Source of the DNA: GCA-2401155 sp045047085
Lineage (GTDB): Bacteria > Pseudomonadota > Alphaproteobacteria > Rhizobiales > Rhizobiaceae
Assembly: GCA_045047085.1 (NCBI GenBank)
Contig: JASFYT010000062.1
Location: 1 to 37,372, forward strand
DNA: 37,372 bases
Reading direction: 5' to 3'
Made by a program: the position numbers and the translations under genes. Below the pieces are notes generated by a model. The model had not been told where the DNA came from. It saw nothing but the letters and a program-made list of their open reading frames with translations, and did not search any database. Below, one piece after another: positions 25,192-33,335 of this stretch. The number at the start of each line of letters is the position of its first letter. Position 1 is the first letter of the stretch.

Positions 25192-26925
25192 ATGAACACC
25201 GCAGTTGAAACAGGCGTCATTGGCGGCATTGCAGCAAAGTTCAGAACCTGCCCGGCGACCGGATTGAAGATTGATATTGCTGCACAAAATTTGATCAAGG
25301 CCAATGCAGTCGTGGCTGTTGTTTTCCTCGCTGTTGGTGGAATCATGGGTCTGCTGGTCGCGTTGACCCGCTGGCCGGCGGTTCACCTTCTCGATTCCGA
25401 TATGTTTTATCTGATACTCACCGCCCACGGTATCGATGTCCTTTTAGTATGGATCATCTTTTTTGAAATGGCCGTGCTTTATTTCTGCTCGGCCATCTTG
25501 TTAAATTGCCGGCTGGCAGCGCCAAAAGTTGCGTGGGCTGGTTTCGCGCTCATGCTGGGCGGTGCCATTCTCACCAATATCACCGTGATGCAGGGCGATG
25601 CCAGCATCATGTTTACATCCTATGTGCCCATGCAGGCACCGCCGAATTTCTATCTCGGATTGATATTATTTGCCGTAGGTGCGTTGCTTGGCTGTTTCGT
25701 TTTCCTCGGCACTTTGGTCATTGCCAAGGAAGAAAAAACCTATGAAGGTTCAATCCCTCTGGTTACTTTCGGAGCGCTTACGGCGTGTATCATCGCCGTG
25801 TTTACCCTCGCCAGTGGTGCCATCATCCTGATTCCAACATGGCTCTGGTCCCTTGGTTATATCAGTCACATCGATACGGTGATGTACAAACTGATCTGGT
25901 GGGCTATGGGGCATTCCTCGCAACAGATTAACATGGCTGCACAAATTGCCATCTGGTATGCCATCCCCGCCATCCTGCTTGGGGCAAAACCCTTGTCGGA
26001 AAAAGTCAGCCGGATGGCCTTCCTGATGTATATTTTCTTCCTTCAACTGGCCAGTGCTCACCACCTGCTAGTAGAGCCGGGTATTAGTTCAGAGTGGAAA
26101 GTTTTCAACACCTCCTACGCTATCTATCTGGCGGTGCTCGGCAGCATGATCCACGGCATGTCCATCCCCGGTGCAATCGAAGCAGCTCAACATCGAAACG
26201 GTTTCACCAATGGTGTCTTCGAATGGCTGCGACGTGCACCATGGGGAAATCCGGCATTTTCCGGCATGTTCCTGTCGCTGGTATTGTTCGGTTTTCTCGG
26301 TGGAATTTCCGGCGTGGTCTTGGGTACTGAGCAGATCAACATCATGCTCCATAACACCATTTACGTACCCGGCCACTTCCACGCAACAGTTGTTGCAGGA
26401 ACGACATTGGCCTTCATGGCGCTGACCTATCTGCTGGTGCCGCTGATCTTCCAGCGCGAAATCATCTGGCCGCGACTAGCCAAATGGCAGCCTTACCTCT
26501 TCGGCTTCGGTGTTGCAGGCATCTCGCTCTTTATGATGGGTGCAGGGACGCTCGGTGTTGCGCGACGTCATTGGGACATCACCTTCTCCGATGCAACATT
26601 GAGCTTTGACTATCCTCCGGTGGCGTTCTTAATGCTTGGTCTGAATGGCATGTCCGCAATCATGGCTGCGTTTGGCGGCGGGCTGTTTGTTATCATTATT
26701 GTTGCCAGCATCCTGTTCGGCAAAAAAGTCGATGCCAGCAATGTTGTGGCGGCTCTTGGCCCCATGCCTCAAAAACGGGTAAGCGATGCGGTGAAATCCT
26801 ATGGCAGCGCTCACACATTCCACCTGCCAGGGACTTATATTCTGGTCACCATCTTCTTCACTGCCTTTGTTCTCTATTACTTCGTGAACTGGAAATATCT
26901 GTCCGAACTTTGGATCCTTGGATAG
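25192..26925 (+). CDS. B-family heme-copper reductase subunit I lacking the active-site tyrosine; candidate NO reductase
   Basis: This 577-aa membrane protein of about 13 helices aligns with ba3-type oxidases. Ligands seen are H79 (low-spin heme, TAHGID), H241 (CuB or FeB, WWAMGHSSQQIN), H290 and H291 (SAHHLLVEPG), and H395 and H397 (YVPGHFHATV, high-spin and low-spin heme). Family A and B oxidases have Tyr four residues after the helix-VI His (HPEVY); here it is Q245. cNOR has its metal-ligand Glu at that place. The C-family alternative Tyr, six residues before the His pair, is L284. So the cross-linked Tyr needed for O2 cleavage is missing, as in NO reductases of this superfamily. Start ATG 25192 has GGAGG eight bases upstream. 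Confidence 0.88.
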   Translation: MNTAVETGVIGGIAAKFRTCPATGLKIDIAAQNLIKANAVVAVVFLAVGGIMGLLVALTRWPAVHLLDSDMFYLILTAHGIDVLLVWIIFFEMAVLYFCSAILLNCRLAAPKVAWAGFALMLGGAILTNITVMQGDASIMFTSYVPMQAPPNFYLGLILFAVGALLGCFVFLGTLVIAKEEKTYEGSIPLVTFGALTACIIAVFTLASGAIILIPTWLWSLGYISHIDTVMYKLIWWAMGHSSQQINMAAQIAIWYAIPAILLGAKPLSEKVSRMAFLMYIFFLQLASAHHLLVEPGISSEWKVFNTSYAIYLAVLGSMIHGMSIPGAIEAAQHRNGFTNGVFEWLRRAPWGNPAFSGMFLSLVLFGFLGGISGVVLGTEQINIMLHNTIYVPGHFHATVVAGTTLAFMALTYLLVPLIFQREIIWPRLAKWQPYLFGFGVAGISLFMMGAGTLGVARRHWDITFSDATLSFDYPPVAFLMLGLNGMSAIMAAFGGGLFVIIIVASILFGKKVDASNVVAALGPMPQKRVSDAVKSYGSAHTFHLPGTYILVTIFFTAFVLYYFVNWKYLSELWILG

Positions 26926-26951
26926 TTTCGTGAGTGAAAAGGAATGAATGA

Positions 26952-27845
26952 ATGACAGTCAACTCGATGCCAGCGAGCCCAACAATTCGCGATGCCATCA
27001 TGGTATTCAAACCGCGCATTGCGATAGCAATCGCGTTGAGTGCAATGGGCGGTATCGCGGTCACCCAAGGGAATGCCCCCAGTCTCGGCAGGCTTGTATT
27101 GTTGACCATTGCGGTATTCCTCGCCGCAGGCGCTGCCGGTGCATTCAACCAGTGGGTTGAATCTGATCTTGATGCCAAGATGAAACGCACTGCCAATCGA
27201 CCATTTGTCACCGGACAATTTAACCCAGGTCTGGCATGGTTAGCGATCATCACCAGCGTGTTGGTTGGGTCGGTATTACTGGCAGGCTTTGCAACTAATT
27301 GGTGGGCCGCACTTTATACCTTCCTCGGAGCCTTCACCTATGGCGTTGTCTATACTGTATGGCTCAAGCGTCGCTCATGGACCAATATTATAGTTGGTGG
27401 TCTGGCCGGAAGCTTTGCGGTTTTAGCTGGTGCTGCCGCTGTTAACCCGGCCATCGGAACCGAAGGGGTATTATTAACGTTGGTCCTGTTCCTCTGGACG
27501 CCTCCACATTTCTGGAGTCTGGCAATGGTCTCATCAGACGACTATGCTAACGCAGGCGTACCGATGCTCCCATTGGTCGTGGGCCAGAAGACTTGTGCAT
27601 GGGTAGTTCTGGTACATACCATCGCCCTATCGCTAATTTCACTCATCCCTGCATGGTACGGCATGGGAATAATCTATTTTTCAGGCGCTGCCATCGGTGG
27701 CGTGATCTTCACATGGACGAGCGTAGCACTTGTCCGAAATCCTAACCGCTCCCACGCCTTGAAAAACTTTTTTGCTTCCTTATTGCAGCTTTGCCTGCTC
27801 CTTGGTGGCGCGATTATTGAGTGGGCCCTTAGAGGCCTGTCATGA
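26952..27845 (+). CDS. ctaB: Protoheme IX farnesyltransferase (heme O synthase)
   Basis: This 297-aa UbiA-family membrane prenyltransferase has about nine helices. The first Asp-rich motif is in FNQWVESDLDAKMKRTANRP (about 65-84). A second conserved loop is YTVWLKRRSWTNIIVGGLAG. It farnesylates heme B to heme O. No ctaA (heme A synthase) is present in the window, so the adjacent enzyme may contain heme o or b unless heme A is made elsewhere. AAGGA lies eight bases before the ATG. The stop overlaps the next start as ATGA. Confidence 0.93.
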   Translation: MTVNSMPASPTIRDAIMVFKPRIAIAIALSAMGGIAVTQGNAPSLGRLVLLTIAVFLAAGAAGAFNQWVESDLDAKMKRTANRPFVTGQFNPGLAWLAIITSVLVGSVLLAGFATNWWAALYTFLGAFTYGVVYTVWLKRRSWTNIIVGGLAGSFAVLAGAAAVNPAIGTEGVLLTLVLFLWTPPHFWSLAMVSSDDYANAGVPMLPLVVGQKTCAWVVLVHTIALSLISLIPAWYGMGIIYFSGAAIGGVIFTWTSVALVRNPNRSHALKNFFASLLQLCLLLGGAIIEWALRGLS

Positions 27846-28642
27846 GGCTGGGCCTGGTTCTTTTGACAACCCTATTGATATTCACGCCTGCCAACGCTTC
27901 ATCTCGTTCACCTGAAGAACAAGCTATGGCTCTCTCTGAAGCCGCGATTGGTGAAAAATTACCATCTCTCACATTCATCGATACAGAGAGCAAAAAGATA
28001 GATCTTGATACGTTTCGCGGTAAACCGGTTCTGATCTCGTTGATCTACACTGGTTGTACCGATGTTTGCCCATTGATCATTGAGAACCTCCGTCCGGCGA
28101 TTGAAGCAGCGCAAGCTGCCCTTGGTGAAGATAGCTTCACCACAATTACCATCGGCTTTAATACAAAGCGTGATACTCCTGATCGCATGCGGTCATTTGC
28201 CAGAGAACGCGGCATAGATTTGCCAAACTGGCTGTTCCTCTCCGGTAAACAAAGAGACGTTGAAAAACTGGCCAAAGCCACTGGTTTTTCCATCGTGCCT
28301 TCAGCAGGCGGTTTTGATCATACTGCACAGGTGAGTGTGATTGATCCTGAAGGCAAGATATATCAACAAATTCGCGGCGGTGTTTTCGGTGCGCCGGTGA
28401 TTGTTGAACCCTTGAAAGATTTGCTGTTTGGCCAGCGCCGTTCAATCCTTTCCATCGAGGGAATCACGGAACGCATAAAGCTGTTTTGCACGGTCTACAA
28501 TCCTAATACCGGGCGCTATTATTTCAACTACTCCTTGTTCATCGGCCTTTTCATAGGCCTTGCATCATTATTACTCATTCTGACTTGGCTCATTCGTGAA
28601 TATAAAATTTCTGGCAGGTCGGGTGGGGGCACCCATCCATGA
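27842..28642 (+). CDS. SCO1/SenC-family copper chaperone
   Basis: This is a 266-aa protein with a signal sequence (LGLVLLTTLLIFTPANA) and a thioredoxin-fold SCO domain. The copper ligands are C72 and C76 in YTGCTDVCPL and H160 in GGFDHTAQV. A C-terminal membrane helix (about 232-251) is an addition to the usual N-terminally anchored SCO and may fix the protein in the membrane. SCO proteins deliver copper to the CuA centre of subunit II. It overlaps its neighbours by ATGA at both ends. A senC beside CuA-type NO reductase genes is known in ammonia oxidisers, as I recall. Confidence 0.92.
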   Translation: MRLGLVLLTTLLIFTPANASSRSPEEQAMALSEAAIGEKLPSLTFIDTESKKIDLDTFRGKPVLISLIYTGCTDVCPLIIENLRPAIEAAQAALGEDSFTTITIGFNTKRDTPDRMRSFARERGIDLPNWLFLSGKQRDVEKLAKATGFSIVPSAGGFDHTAQVSVIDPEGKIYQQIRGGVFGAPVIVEPLKDLLFGQRRSILSIEGITERIKLFCTVYNPNTGRYYFNYSLFIGLFIGLASLLLILTWLIREYKISGRSGGGTHP

Positions 28643-30222
28643 GTTTGGTCCGATGGGTATTTTGCAGCTTCTTTGATCGTCTGGAGAGGCTTCTTGGGTT
28701 GGTTTTCCCACCTGACTGGAACCCAATGCTCAACCTTGGTGCGTTGGGATTCTTCTTCTATTGGATTATCACCGTCAGCGGAATTTACATATACATCTTT
28801 TTTGATACTGGTGTTACCAACGCCTATGTGTCGATTGAATATATGACCCATGAGCAGTGGTATTTAGCCGGCATTATGCGCAGCCTTCATCGCTATGCTT
28901 CTGATCTGCTGGTGGTAGTGATGATGATCCATATGCTGCGCGAATTTGGCCGCGACCGCTATCGCGGCGTGCGCTGGTTCAGTTGGCTCACAGGCGTTCC
29001 AATCATGGTGATGATCTTCGTCGCGGGCATTAGCGGATATTGGCTGGTATGGGATAAACTCGCTCAATATGTGGCTATCGTTTCCACGGAATGGCTCGAT
29101 TTTTTGCCGATTTTCGGGGAGCCTATCGCCCGCAATTTTCTGTCACCCGATGCGTTGGAGAGCAGGTTCTTCACCCTGATGATTTTCATGCATATTGCCA
29201 TTCCGCTGATTGCCCTCACATTCCTATGGATTCATCTGCAACGGGTCGCAAAACCACGCATCAACCCACCACGCGGATTGGCGATCTCAGTGTTTTTGAT
29301 GCTGATGGCGTTATCGTTAGTCCACCCCGCACTCAGCCATCCACCGGCTGATTTGGAGGTGGTGCCGGGCAATGTAGGACTCGATTGGTTCTATCTGTCA
29401 TTGTTCCCCTTGATGGAAACATTGCCCGGCAGCCTCACATGGGGCATGAGCGCGTGCTTCGTGGTAATTCTGATTGCCATACCATGGTTACCACCATTGA
29501 AGCGACCAAAGGCAGCGGTGGTTAATCTGGATAATTGCAACGGTTGCGCCCGTTGCTTCCACGATTGCCCCTACGGAGCAATCGAATTGATTGCACGAAC
29601 CGATGGCAAGGCATTTGAACGCGAACCCATTGTCGACCCGTCAAAATGCGTCGCCTGCGGTCTGTGTGCGGGTTCATGCCCCACCGCGACTCCTTTCCGC
29701 AGATTGTCAGATTTATTACCCGGTATTGATTTGCCCGATCGCACCATTGCAAGCCTGCGTGAACAGGCTGAACAGGCAGCAACCCAGCTAAACGGCAAAA
29801 ATCGTATCATGGTCTTCAACTGCGACCATGGCCCCAGCCTAAACAAAATTGAATCAGATTTCCCCGATTCCATCGGTGTTGTTTCTTTGGCATGCGTTGG
29901 TCAATTGCCGCCATCTTTTATCGATTATGTCCTCAGCCGCAATCTGGCTGATGGTGTGATGTTGACGGGGTGCCAGGAAAATTCCTGTGAATCCCGGTTT
30001 GGGATTGAATGGACCGAACAAAGGATTGCCGCAGAGCGCGATCCACATTTACGCAAAAGAGTGCCGCGCGAACGTTTGAAAACAGCATGGGTTGGGTCAA
30101 CCGGTAGTTCACACCTGCGCGTTGCGTTGGAAGCCTTCTCAAAAGAATTAAAAACCCTTCCGGAAAAATCAGGATCCACACCTGTCAAAAATGAACAAAC
30201 AGAAGGGGATGTGGATGCCTAA
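28639..30222 (+). CDS. Cytochrome b / 2[4Fe-4S] ferredoxin / FlpD(MvhD)-like fusion protein
   Basis: This is a 527-aa three-module protein. Residues 1 to about 285 are a diheme cytochrome b with ligand pairs H84/H98 and H185/H199 (spacing 14) and LDWF (248-251) where bc1 cytochrome b has its PEWY loop. Residues 300-347 form two [4Fe-4S] clusters: C300, C303, C306, C310 and C337, C340, C343, C347. Residues from about 388 resemble the MvhD/FlpD iron-sulfur subunit that links hydrogenases or formate dehydrogenase to HdrA, with C395, C419, C445 and C450. The final 70 residues are hydrophilic. It is probably an electron conduit between quinol and cytosolic iron-sulfur or flavin donors. It is translationally coupled to the SCO gene. 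Confidence 0.88.
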   Translation: MSLVRWVFCSFFDRLERLLGLVFPPDWNPMLNLGALGFFFYWIITVSGIYIYIFFDTGVTNAYVSIEYMTHEQWYLAGIMRSLHRYASDLLVVVMMIHMLREFGRDRYRGVRWFSWLTGVPIMVMIFVAGISGYWLVWDKLAQYVAIVSTEWLDFLPIFGEPIARNFLSPDALESRFFTLMIFMHIAIPLIALTFLWIHLQRVAKPRINPPRGLAISVFLMLMALSLVHPALSHPPADLEVVPGNVGLDWFYLSLFPLMETLPGSLTWGMSACFVVILIAIPWLPPLKRPKAAVVNLDNCNGCARCFHDCPYGAIELIARTDGKAFEREPIVDPSKCVACGLCAGSCPTATPFRRLSDLLPGIDLPDRTIASLREQAEQAATQLNGKNRIMVFNCDHGPSLNKIESDFPDSIGVVSLACVGQLPPSFIDYVLSRNLADGVMLTGCQENSCESRFGIEWTEQRIAAERDPHLRKRVPRERLKTAWVGSTGSSHLRVALEAFSKELKTLPEKSGSTPVKNEQTEGDVDA

Positions 30223-30718
30223 AATCATGCGATATATAGGCCAGTTTGCATTCTTCGCGCTTTTGGCAATGTTCATCGGCTATTTCTCTAACCATCCTGT
30301 CTACCATCAATTCCCCGAAGGGTCAGCGCAAATCAAACTGGCCTTTGCCCACGGTGCTGCGCGCGTGATTGATTGCCGAAAACTGACTTCAAAGGAAATC
30401 GCCAAACTACCGCCCAACAAACGCCGCCCAAACAATTGCACCCGAGAGCGCATTCCAATCCACATACAACTCGTCCTCGACGGTGAGTTGCTTTATGACG
30501 ATCAACTGATCGCTACCGGCTTGTCCAATGATGGTCCCGGTCGCACTTACCAAAAAATCGCAGTTTCCGCAGGGCCGCATACAATCACCGTAAGGCTGCG
30601 CGACAGCAAGCGAACCCATGGATTCGATTATGAAACCACCCGCCAAGTCACCCTGAAATCATTTCAGAATTTGGCCATAGATTTTAGAGCCGACACAGGC
30701 GGATTCTTGTTCAGATAG
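30215..30718 (+). CDS. Membrane-anchored periplasmic protein of unknown function
   Basis: This is a 167-aa protein with one N-terminal helix (RYIGQFAFFALLAMFIGYFS) and a periplasmic domain of about 140 residues. The domain looks beta-rich (IPIHIQLVLDGELLYDD, then KIAVSAGPHTITVRLRDS), like a small Ig-type or FixH-like fold. Two cysteines (DCRKL and NNCTRE) could form a disulfide. ATG 30215 has AGAAGGGG seven bases upstream and overlaps the end of the cytochrome b fusion by 8 bp. I do not recognise a named family. Its conserved position would make it an accessory or assembly factor of the heme-copper enzyme. Confidence 0.75.
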   Translation: MPKIMRYIGQFAFFALLAMFIGYFSNHPVYHQFPEGSAQIKLAFAHGAARVIDCRKLTSKEIAKLPPNKRRPNNCTRERIPIHIQLVLDGELLYDDQLIATGLSNDGPGRTYQKIAVSAGPHTITVRLRDSKRTHGFDYETTRQVTLKSFQNLAIDFRADTGGFLFR

Positions 30719-30730
30719 GAGAAATACAGC

Positions 30731-31129
30731 ATGACATTGATTGAATGGAGAAAGGATTTTGAAACCGGAATACCTGAAGTCGATTTCGAACATCGTGAGC
30801 TCATTGAACTGATAAATGACATGCACGATCAGCTAAAAAATGACGCGCCAACAGAAGATATTCGAGATTTTTTAGGCGAAGTATTTGCGCGCATCTCGGC
30901 CCACTTTGCACTAGAAGAATCCATCATGCGCAAGAACAATTATGACCAATATATTGATCACAAAACCGATCACGAAAAGCTTCTAGACGATATTCGCGAC
31001 ATCATGGATGATTTCGAAGCAGGCAAATACACCGCCTATCACGAGACCTTGGCTCCCGCTATTCGCGATTGGTTCGTCAATCATTTCAAAACCAAAGACG
31101 CAAGACTACATCGGGTGTTAGGGGGTTGA
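30731..31129 (+). CDS. Bacteriohemerythrin
   Basis: This 132-aa four-helix protein keeps all seven diiron ligands with canonical spacing: H21 (DFEHREL), H58 and E62 (HFALEES), H77 and H81 (HKTDHEKLL), H118 and D123 (HFKTKDARL). Hemerythrins bind O2 reversibly and some react with NO. It is 12 bp after the previous gene, with AGGAG nine bases before the ATG, and closes the operon. In this setting it may buffer or deliver O2 or NO near the membrane enzyme. That role is inferred. Confidence 0.93.
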   Translation: MTLIEWRKDFETGIPEVDFEHRELIELINDMHDQLKNDAPTEDIRDFLGEVFARISAHFALEESIMRKNNYDQYIDHKTDHEKLLDDIRDIMDDFEAGKYTAYHETLAPAIRDWFVNHFKTKDARLHRVLGG

Positions 31130-31143
31130 TTAGAATCGAGTTG

Positions 31144-31165
31144 CACCAATTTTGGAAAATTGGTG
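31144..31165. terminator. Perfect 10-bp inverted repeat after the hemerythrin gene
   Basis: CACCAATTTT-GG-AAAATTGGTG starts 15 bases after the hemerythrin stop. It can fold as a long hairpin at the operon end, but no T-run follows on the plus strand, so it is not a textbook intrinsic terminator. An operator role for the next gene is an alternative, though it lies about 190 bp before that start. Confidence 0.4.
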
Positions 31166-31288
31166 ACAGCTGAGGTCGTCACACCAGATTTATCCAGCAG
31201 ACATAAATTCATTTTTTGACCTCGATAACCGATGCTGAAAACCCTTTGTGGCAGGCCGTTCACGCATGCCACGCCTCCAAATTCCCTT

Positions 31289-31305
31289 CTAACGTTGCTC
31301 TAACG
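31289..31305 (+). promoter_or_regulatory. CTAACG direct repeats with 11-bp period before the SARP-like regulator gene
   Basis: CTAACG occurs at 31289-31294 and 31300-31305, one helical turn apart, about 50 bp before the regulator ATG. OmpR-type winged-helix regulators of the SARP kind bind direct repeats with about 11-bp period. Autoregulation is a reasonable but untested guess; two hexamers can also arise by chance. Confidence 0.35.
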
Positions 31306-31351
31306 CAATAACATTTATTGTGAGTTTCAATTAGGAGGCGTAAATAAATAA

Positions 31352-33322
31352 ATGAATTTTGGAAGCAGTTTTTTCCTGAATAATGAATATGATGCAGGCC
31401 AACGCACTGGTGATGATCCCGATCGCAATGCTGAATTGTTCGAGCCAAAGTTGTATCATCATCATGGTAAGGATAAACTGGGTGGATTAGACAGCTGTTC
31501 AGGGGGGGGATTAGTTGTGCCTAAAATATCTCCAGAACCACACATTGCATCTCAGGGGATTGGTTCTGGCATACAATCTGGGATATTGGGCCGCCTTTAT
31601 GTAATTGGTCCCTTATCCTTAGTGGATAATTCCAATCGAAATCTTACGCCTAGGGGACAAAAAGCACAGGGGCTATTGGCACTCTTGGCATTGGCTCCCA
31701 GAGGCACACGTACCAGATCATGGTTAAGAGACAAGCTTTGGAGTACAAGCGATGAGAAAAAATCAGCGTCCAGTCTGCGCCAGACCGTATTCGAGATAAA
31801 ACGAGATCTTGGAGAATTGGCCGACCAGATATTGATGATTGAACGCTATTCAATCGGATTGCATCTGGATCGAATTTGGATTGACCACAAAATTGCACTG
31901 AAAGACGCTGCAAGCCTCAAAGCCATGGAATTGGCGCCTGATGCCGATATTCTCGAGGGCATTGATATTGCAGATATTGAATTCGAAGACTGGCTTATGA
32001 TGGAGCGCCAAATCTGGTTCGATAAATCCAACGAATTGTTGCGGGGCGAACCGACGCCATCCCTCATATCCATAAAGAATAATACTTCGGCTGCATCACA
32101 GATTATTACTTCTGTCGCATCCTCCCCTCCGGTTGAGATTCTCTCTCCCATTGCCCCGTCCTATAGTCTGGGTCTGTTACCCAATATTATGCAGGGCTGT
32201 GACACCTCCACACAGCATCTGGCAGATCATTTAGTCGAAGGCATAGCGAGAAATTTGCGAGAATTTCAACCGGTGACTATTTTTGACTTACGAGATCCCA
32301 GTTTGCATAGTGACAAACTGGTCAATTCTTTTGAAACTGAATATTATATTCGTGTACGGGCCCTTCATGTGCGCGATTCAATCACGCTGACATTTTTCCT
32401 TTATCGCGCTTCGCAGATGACGCTGGAATGGAGCCAGTCAATCCAAGCCAACGTAAGCGAATTGATGGAGAAAAATGATCAGATACTGCACGGGTTTGTT
32501 TCCCAGAATGTAGATCGTCTGGCCAAGACCATGTTTGAGCATAAAAACCCGCTGAATGGTCCATCTGATATGCCGGGCCAAACGGGCTATTCGGCGCTTA
32601 ACCTGATGTTCAGACTTGATGCGTCGGCACTTGAGCATTCAAGGGCTGTTCTGTATGCCGCTCAAAAAGAAAATCCCAACTCTCTGTTTCCAGCACTTCA
32701 ATCCTATCTGTCGTCTTTTATGGTTGGAGAGAACATGGGAATTATGGACATAGAGCGAGCGCTTGAAACCAAGAAATTTGTCAAACATGTCATGGATGAC
32801 AATTCGTTTAATTCGATCTCGTTAGCTTGCCTTGGGCACGTGATGGGGTATGTTTTTCGCGAGCATGATGTTGCTGAGGATTTGCTTAACCGGGCATTGA
32901 ACCTCGACACCAATCAGGCATTTATCTGGGACCATTATGCCTTGCATAAAGTTTATACCGGTGAATATGAAACAGCATATGAGGCTGCTCAAAAAGCAGT
33001 TTACCTCGGTAGTTATAGCCCGCTTAGCTATTCCTACGATACGACGCTCTCAATGGCTTCGACACTGGTTGGCGATCACGGTCGTGCCATCATGGCCGGA
33101 AAAACTGCATTGCGCAAACAACCGAAATTCACCGCTGCAATGCGCTACCTGCTGGTGAACTATGAGGCCACAGGTCAGGTAGGAGCGGCGCAGGAAATTT
33201 ATAAGGAATTGCTAAAGCTCGACCCTGATTTTGAAGATCCGGAAGTACAGAAAGAACGCTTCAGGCTCTCCGATAAAGAGGGTGAGCGCAGAATTCTAAC
33301 GACATTGAGAAAAACTATTTGA
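31352..33322 (+). CDS. SARP/CadC-like winged-helix regulator with C-terminal TPR region
   Basis: This is a 656-aa soluble protein. Residues 1 to about 78 are a low-complexity leader. About 80-180 is an OmpR-type DNA-binding domain (GRLYVIGPLSLVD, then TPRGQKAQGLLALLALAPRG and RDKLWSTSDEKKSASSLRQ). About 265-395 resembles the signal-integrating domain of adenylate-cyclase/CadC-like regulators (LADHLVEGIARNLREFQPVT). The last 270 residues are TPR-like helices (AEDLLNRALNLDTNQAFIWD, AAQEIYKELLKLDPDF). No membrane helix is visible. AGGAGG is 13 bases before the ATG, a long spacing. It probably controls the two genes that follow within 15 bp and 2 bp, and maybe itself. Confidence 0.82.
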   Translation: MNFGSSFFLNNEYDAGQRTGDDPDRNAELFEPKLYHHHGKDKLGGLDSCSGGGLVVPKISPEPHIASQGIGSGIQSGILGRLYVIGPLSLVDNSNRNLTPRGQKAQGLLALLALAPRGTRTRSWLRDKLWSTSDEKKSASSLRQTVFEIKRDLGELADQILMIERYSIGLHLDRIWIDHKIALKDAASLKAMELAPDADILEGIDIADIEFEDWLMMERQIWFDKSNELLRGEPTPSLISIKNNTSAASQIITSVASSPPVEILSPIAPSYSLGLLPNIMQGCDTSTQHLADHLVEGIARNLREFQPVTIFDLRDPSLHSDKLVNSFETEYYIRVRALHVRDSITLTFFLYRASQMTLEWSQSIQANVSELMEKNDQILHGFVSQNVDRLAKTMFEHKNPLNGPSDMPGQTGYSALNLMFRLDASALEHSRAVLYAAQKENPNSLFPALQSYLSSFMVGENMGIMDIERALETKKFVKHVMDDNSFNSISLACLGHVMGYVFREHDVAEDLLNRALNLDTNQAFIWDHYALHKVYTGEYETAYEAAQKAVYLGSYSPLSYSYDTTLSMASTLVGDHGRAIMAGKTALRKQPKFTAAMRYLLVNYEATGQVGAAQEIYKELLKLDPDFEDPEVQKERFRLSDKEGERRILTTLRKTI

Positions 33323-33335
33323 AGAAGAAGGCATT

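Noticed and set aside
25192..26925. Plain reading as an ordinary ba3-type cytochrome c oxidase subunit I
   Set aside because: The overall match is good, but the essential Tyr is replaced by Gln and no compensating Tyr is seen, so a plain oxidase label would hide the main feature.
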